A stretch of DNA of 64,000 nt from contig NC_061117.1 of assembly GCF_002878395.1 (NCBI RefSeq), positions 224,243,057 to 224,307,056 on the forward strand. The letters are read 5' to 3'. Both the position numbers and the translations under genes were made by a program. Position 1 is the stretch's first letter. The number at the start of each line of letters is the position of its first letter. Positions 60,663 through 64,000 of this stretch are shown one piece after another. This DNA comes from Capsicum annuum (lineage: Eukaryota > Streptophyta > Magnoliopsida > Solanales > Solanaceae). The notes under the pieces are model-generated. The model searched no databases. It saw only the letters and a program-made list of their open reading frames with translations, and had not been told where the DNA came from.

Positions 60663-61925
60663 ATGAGTGGCAATCAACTTGTGTACTTTTACACCACATC
60701 GTGTGTATGTCGATTGAAATTCCTGGCACGGTCCTTTGTTCCTACATTTGTGAGGGTAATATTTGTATATCTATTTTCTATGGTTTCTTCTTTGTTTATG
60801 TATTGCTTTTACTGTAAAATAAAGTTGTATGTGCTTTACCTGTATAGGAAAAAGAGTTGTGCTATATAGATGATCAAAGTAAAAATGGGTTCCAATAAAT
60901 TTGAATTTTTGAACAGAGATGAATTAGAATATTAGTCTCTGGGTAACTTATTTCTCTTATTATCTAGGGTGTGTTATCATATTCTGTTGTTTGTTTTTTA
61001 TGTTCTCTGCTTGGTTAACTGTTGTTTGTCACGAGCCGGGTTTATCGGAAATAATCTCTCTCCTTCATCTGAGATAGTGTTATGAATTGAGTACATTTTA
61101 CCCTTCCAGACCCCGACTCAGGATTCCCATGTACTTTAAGACAAGTTCCTCGTCGATTTATGGATTTTCTTGTTCTTATAATTTAATTTCTTCAATTGCT
61201 ATAGGAGCGGCTACGGCTTACGGAAGACACGACTCTTGAAAGGAAGGTGTGGAGGACGTGAATTAGGGCAGAGGGTTAGTGGATAGGAGTACGTCCGTAA
61301 CGATAGAGAGGAGTGTTTTGTTTGTTTCTGGTGCATGTAGTCTCTTGTTCTTCGTAATGTTCCGAGGATGTTGATCTTGAATATATGGTTTATAGTATTA
61401 CTCAGTCGATGTCTTATTTCTTTATTATTATCTAACGGTGTGTTATCCCATTTTGTTATCCCATTTTGTTGTTTATTTTTATGTTTTTTGTGGTTATACT
61501 GTTATTTATCCCGAGCCGGGAGTCTATCGGAAACAACCTACCTCTTTACTTCATCTACCCCCCGGGAATACACCGGCTGTGATGATGATGTTGTTGTAAT
61601 TGTTACAATCGCTTAATTAATTTAGTGTGATATGTGGAGGCAGAGGTATAGCAAGGAAAATTACCAACACCATGCAGAAGAGAAAGCGCCAACTACAGAA
61701 GAGGAATTCATAAGAGTTGCTGAAGAAATGGCAGAGGAGAAAGAGCATCAAGGCTTGAGCAGCCAAACAGTGGACAAGGCACAAGATGCCATGAAAGAGG
61801 CTACTACAAGTGATTCTAATCTTGAAAATGTCAAGGAAAGTTGTAAAGAGGGAAAGGGTAAAGGGGACTTTCATAACACTGATGATCTACTTAAAAGTGG
61901 CCCACAAAGCCAAATTAGTAGTTAG
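60663..61925 (+). CDS. Small hydrophilic protein, possibly mitochondrial (hypothetical, two exons)
   Basis: Exon 1 is 60663-60755 (31 codons, then GT at 60756). Exon 2 ends at the stop 61923-61925. Two in-frame acceptors are possible: CAG before 61644, giving FVR-RYSKENY, or TTTAG before 61626, adding CDMWRQ. The first form has an N-terminus with no acidic residues and a R-R-Y-S site like a matrix-protease R-3 motif. The rest (about 90 residues) is very hydrophilic and Glu/Lys-rich with LEA-like helix composition (VAEEMAEEKEHQG, VDKAQDAMKEA). I do not recognise the family. Exon 2 is well supported by composition; exon 1 and the splice are inference. The intron (about 0.9 kb) carries two SINE-like remnants. 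Confidence 0.5.
60965..61135 (+). mobile_element. Degenerate TS-type SINE, intron copy 1
   Basis: TGTCACGAGCCGGGTTTATC, GGAAATAATCTCTCTCC and CCTTCCAGACCCCGACTCAG follow the SINE 3' body order. It is preceded by GGTGTGTTATCATATTCTGT. Confidence 0.6.
61437..61615 (+). mobile_element. Degenerate TS-type SINE, intron copy 2
   Basis: GGTGTGTTATCCCATTTTGT, ATCCCGAGCCGGGAGTCTAT and CGGAAACAACCTACCTC match copy 1 about 470 bases upstream. It ends in GATGATGATGTTGTTGTAAT, directly before the exon 2 acceptor of the small gene. Confidence 0.6.
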
Positions 61926-62382
61926 TTAGATATTGTAATTAAGCTAGTGATGCAACTTTTAGTGTTCTGATGAACCTCTTGACATGTAAGCTTCTCTTAG
62001 TTGTACTTCCTTTGTTTTTAACTTTGATGGGATGTTTTAATTGGGTGAAAACTCATGACAAGTGTTATAGGATATTTTACTGCCTCAATTGCTTCCATAC
62101 TGCAGATTTTTCTTTTTCATTTCTCCTTTAATATACACACAATGGTTTTTCTTCTTGGGTTAATTAGTTTTTTGGTATTAGGAACTACTTTTGAAGTTCA
62201 AAAATTCATAGCTCATTTGATCTGAGCAGTAGCAAGCTCAACATTTAAAAGGAGAGCAAAAAAAAGGTTCCATTTTGAATGGTTCCAGGGAAAAATTGAC
62301 TCATCTTTTCTAGTGTGGAGCAAATGTTAATAGGAGGGACATTTTTGACTATTTGGTTAATTAATTACAGGGTATGTTGTTT
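61926..62382. other. 3' flank of the small gene
   Basis: Probable 3' UTR and then intergenic DNA. No further gene or intact repeat was recognised. Confidence 0.45.
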
Positions 62383-62655
62383 GAAATTATGCATCAAAAC
62401 TCGTGAATTTGTTTCCACAACTTACTTTAGCAATTAAACTTAATTTTTATTTATTTATCTCTCTTAAAATCTTTAAAGTCAATTAACTTCCCCTTATGCT
62501 GATGTGTCATTCTTTTTTAATGTCACGTCAGCATAAGGGGGGAAATTAATTCACTTTAAAAATGTTAAGGGAGTAAATAAATAGAATTTTAGCTTAAGTG
62601 TTAAAGTAAGTTGTGGAGACAAATTTAGGGGGGAGGGGGGTTGATGCATTATTTC
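62383..62655. mobile_element. Foldback MITE with ~125-bp arms
   Basis: It starts GAAATTATGCATCAA and ends TTGATGCATTATTTC. The arms pair almost throughout: TTTCCACAACTTACTTTAGC with its complement in AAAGTAAGTTGTGGAGAC, and CCCCTTATGCTGATGTG with CACGTCAGCATAAGGGG. The loop is about 17 bases. Imperfect flanks TGTTGTTT and TATTGTTT may be the target duplication. Confidence 0.85.
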
Positions 62656-62993
62656 ATATTGTTTCGACTAATTTCACGGAGACCAGTGGATGGAAAAAAA
62701 TCACTTAGTGGTTGTCTATCGGGAATTGAATCTAAAGACCTCATGGTACTCGATCTAACTTCATTGAAGCATTAGGCAACACTTTTGAATGCTAATCAGA
62801 AGGTAAGTTTTCAGCCAAAAATATATGGCTAGGATATTTTTGAGAAAAAAATGTAGCAGAGTAAATTATTTAAGCTGTTTCGAATAGTTTAGATGTATTT
62901 CTTAAATCTTTTTTCTATTTTTGAGAAATATGATTGAAGAGGTATCGGGAAAAAGTGCTTTAGACAAGATATGATATGGTTATAGACGGATGA

Positions 62994-63093
62994 NNNNNNN
63001 NNNNNNNNNNNNNNNNNNNNNNNNNNNNNNNNNNNNNNNNNNNNNNNNNNNNNNNNNNNNNNNNNNNNNNNNNNNNNNNNNNNNNNNNNNNNN
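62994..63093. other. Assembly gap (100 N)
   Basis: Exactly 100 N characters, the customary placeholder for a gap of unknown size. True distance across it is not known. Confidence 0.99.
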
Positions 63094-63099
63094 TAATAT

Positions 63100-64000
63100 T
63101 ATTTCTTATTCACTATTTGATGTGTTGTATTAAATATTGTCTTTTCAATTTTGATATATTTAAATAAAGACTTTTTTTTTTAAGATTGCATATACATTCT
63201 AAGATTCATCCAAGATTTAGCACGGGTTCAATATTTGTTATATTTGTCTCAATTTAGGTGAAACAAGTATAATTTAGATAATTCATCATACTTTTAATAT
63301 GTAGTTAGATAATTTGAGTTGTTAACTATTGTAATTTATAATATTTTTATTTAATTTTTAAATAGTATACATTACTTTTCTTGTCCAAACTTTTGTGAAA
63401 TTGACAGTCAATTATATTTTAAAATTAATTTAATTTTTTAATTATTGTGATTTATAATACTTTTCTTTTGTTCCAATTTGAGTGGCACTAATATAATTTT
63501 GAGAGTCAACCAAATTTTATATTTTAAAATTTTTTAAGTTGTTGATTATTTTGATTTATCGTATTTTTACATAGTTTTTAAAAATATATAACAAATTAAA
63601 TTATTTTTGGCTATTTTAAGTTGTTAAATATTGTAATTTATAATACTTTTTATGAATAATATATGTTACTCTCTTTGTCCATAGTTTTGTGTAGTTGATA
63701 GCCAATTATATTTTTTAGATAATTTAGATTTTTAATTATGATGCTTTATAATATTTCTTTTATTTAAATTTAAGTGGCACAATACTTATATGACCATAAT
63801 AATTAATCAGGGGTGATATAACAAAATCACGATTGAGCAGCGACGCATAAATGTCTTAAATGACTTACAATGATTAATCAGAAATGACATAGCAAAATTA
63901 CTATAAAAATGCCCGTAAAAAAATTTAAGTGGATCTCATATAAGATGTCAAATTAATTTAAAACATCAAGAGTTAATTTGTCATTTTTATATCTATTTTG
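63100..64000. repeat. AT-rich dispersed repeat, copy B, inverted relative to copy A
   Basis: Read on the minus strand it shares with 59430-60318 the phrases GACAAATTAACTCTTGATGT, GTTGACTCTCAAAATTATAT, TATAAATTACAATA..TTAACAACT and an end GAACCCGTGCTAAA. It runs off the right edge of the window. Confidence 0.6.

Noticed and set aside
1..64000. CRISPR arrays, operons or bacterial-type systems
   Set aside because: All genes have spliceosomal introns and plant-type products. The only regular arrays are intronic satellites without spacers of the CRISPR kind.
1..64000. Integrated pararetrovirus or other viral sequence
   Set aside because: No coat, movement or viral polymerase motifs were seen. 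The retroelement remnants are LINE, SINE and Gypsy LTR types.

Overview
The window is nuclear DNA from a flowering plant, most probably a member of the Solanaceae. It is AT-rich. Its genes are split by GT-AG introns and its intergenic DNA is packed with small non-autonomous transposons. Several of these repeats are types I recognise as common in Solanaceae genomes: CAGTGGCGGAGCC-type hAT MITEs with 8-bp target duplications, tRNA-derived SINEs ending in TTG or A tracts, a Gypsy LTR running from TGTCACACC to TGTCTACA, and Tourist-like GGGGTCGTTT elements. The species cannot be fixed from the sequence alone.

Five genes are well supported. From left to right they are: (1) HISN4 (minus strand, 3' end off the window), plastid imidazole glycerol-phosphate synthase of histidine biosynthesis, with 16 coding exons visible; (2) an intronless MAPKKK17/18/20-type protein kinase (12686-14095, minus); (3) a 21-exon starch branching-enzyme-like gene of the BE1/EMB2729 (SBE3) class (25386-43753, plus), whose product lacks two of the three usual GH13 catalytic residues; (4) a single-exon DUF761-type membrane protein (47780-48337, minus); (5) CNX5/MOCS3 (52992-57929, minus), the molybdopterin-synthase and tRNA-thiolation sulfur-carrier activator, with 11 exons. 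A sixth, weaker gene (60663-61925, plus) encodes a small hydrophilic protein with a possible mitochondrial presequence. These are unrelated housekeeping and signalling genes, with no operon-like or cluster logic between them.

The intergenic and intronic DNA is mostly transposon debris. Intact insertions can be dated by their target duplications: a 970-bp MULE-like foldback (9-bp TSD), three hAT MITEs (8-bp TSDs), two Tourist-like elements (TTA), a solo LTR (5-bp TSD) and two SINEs with clear TSDs. One MITE has inserted inside another of its own family.

The most unusual structure is a pair of tandem arrays of hairpin-bearing units. One sits in HISN4 intron 2 (about 255-bp period) and one in CNX5 intron 1 (about 184-bp period). 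They share the same core sequence although they lie 50 kb apart. Other points of interest are short duplications placed exactly at splice junctions, an element that appears to carry a captured GC-richer segment, and long inverted foldbacks that share a CACGTCAGC-like core. A 100-N assembly gap lies at 62994-63093.
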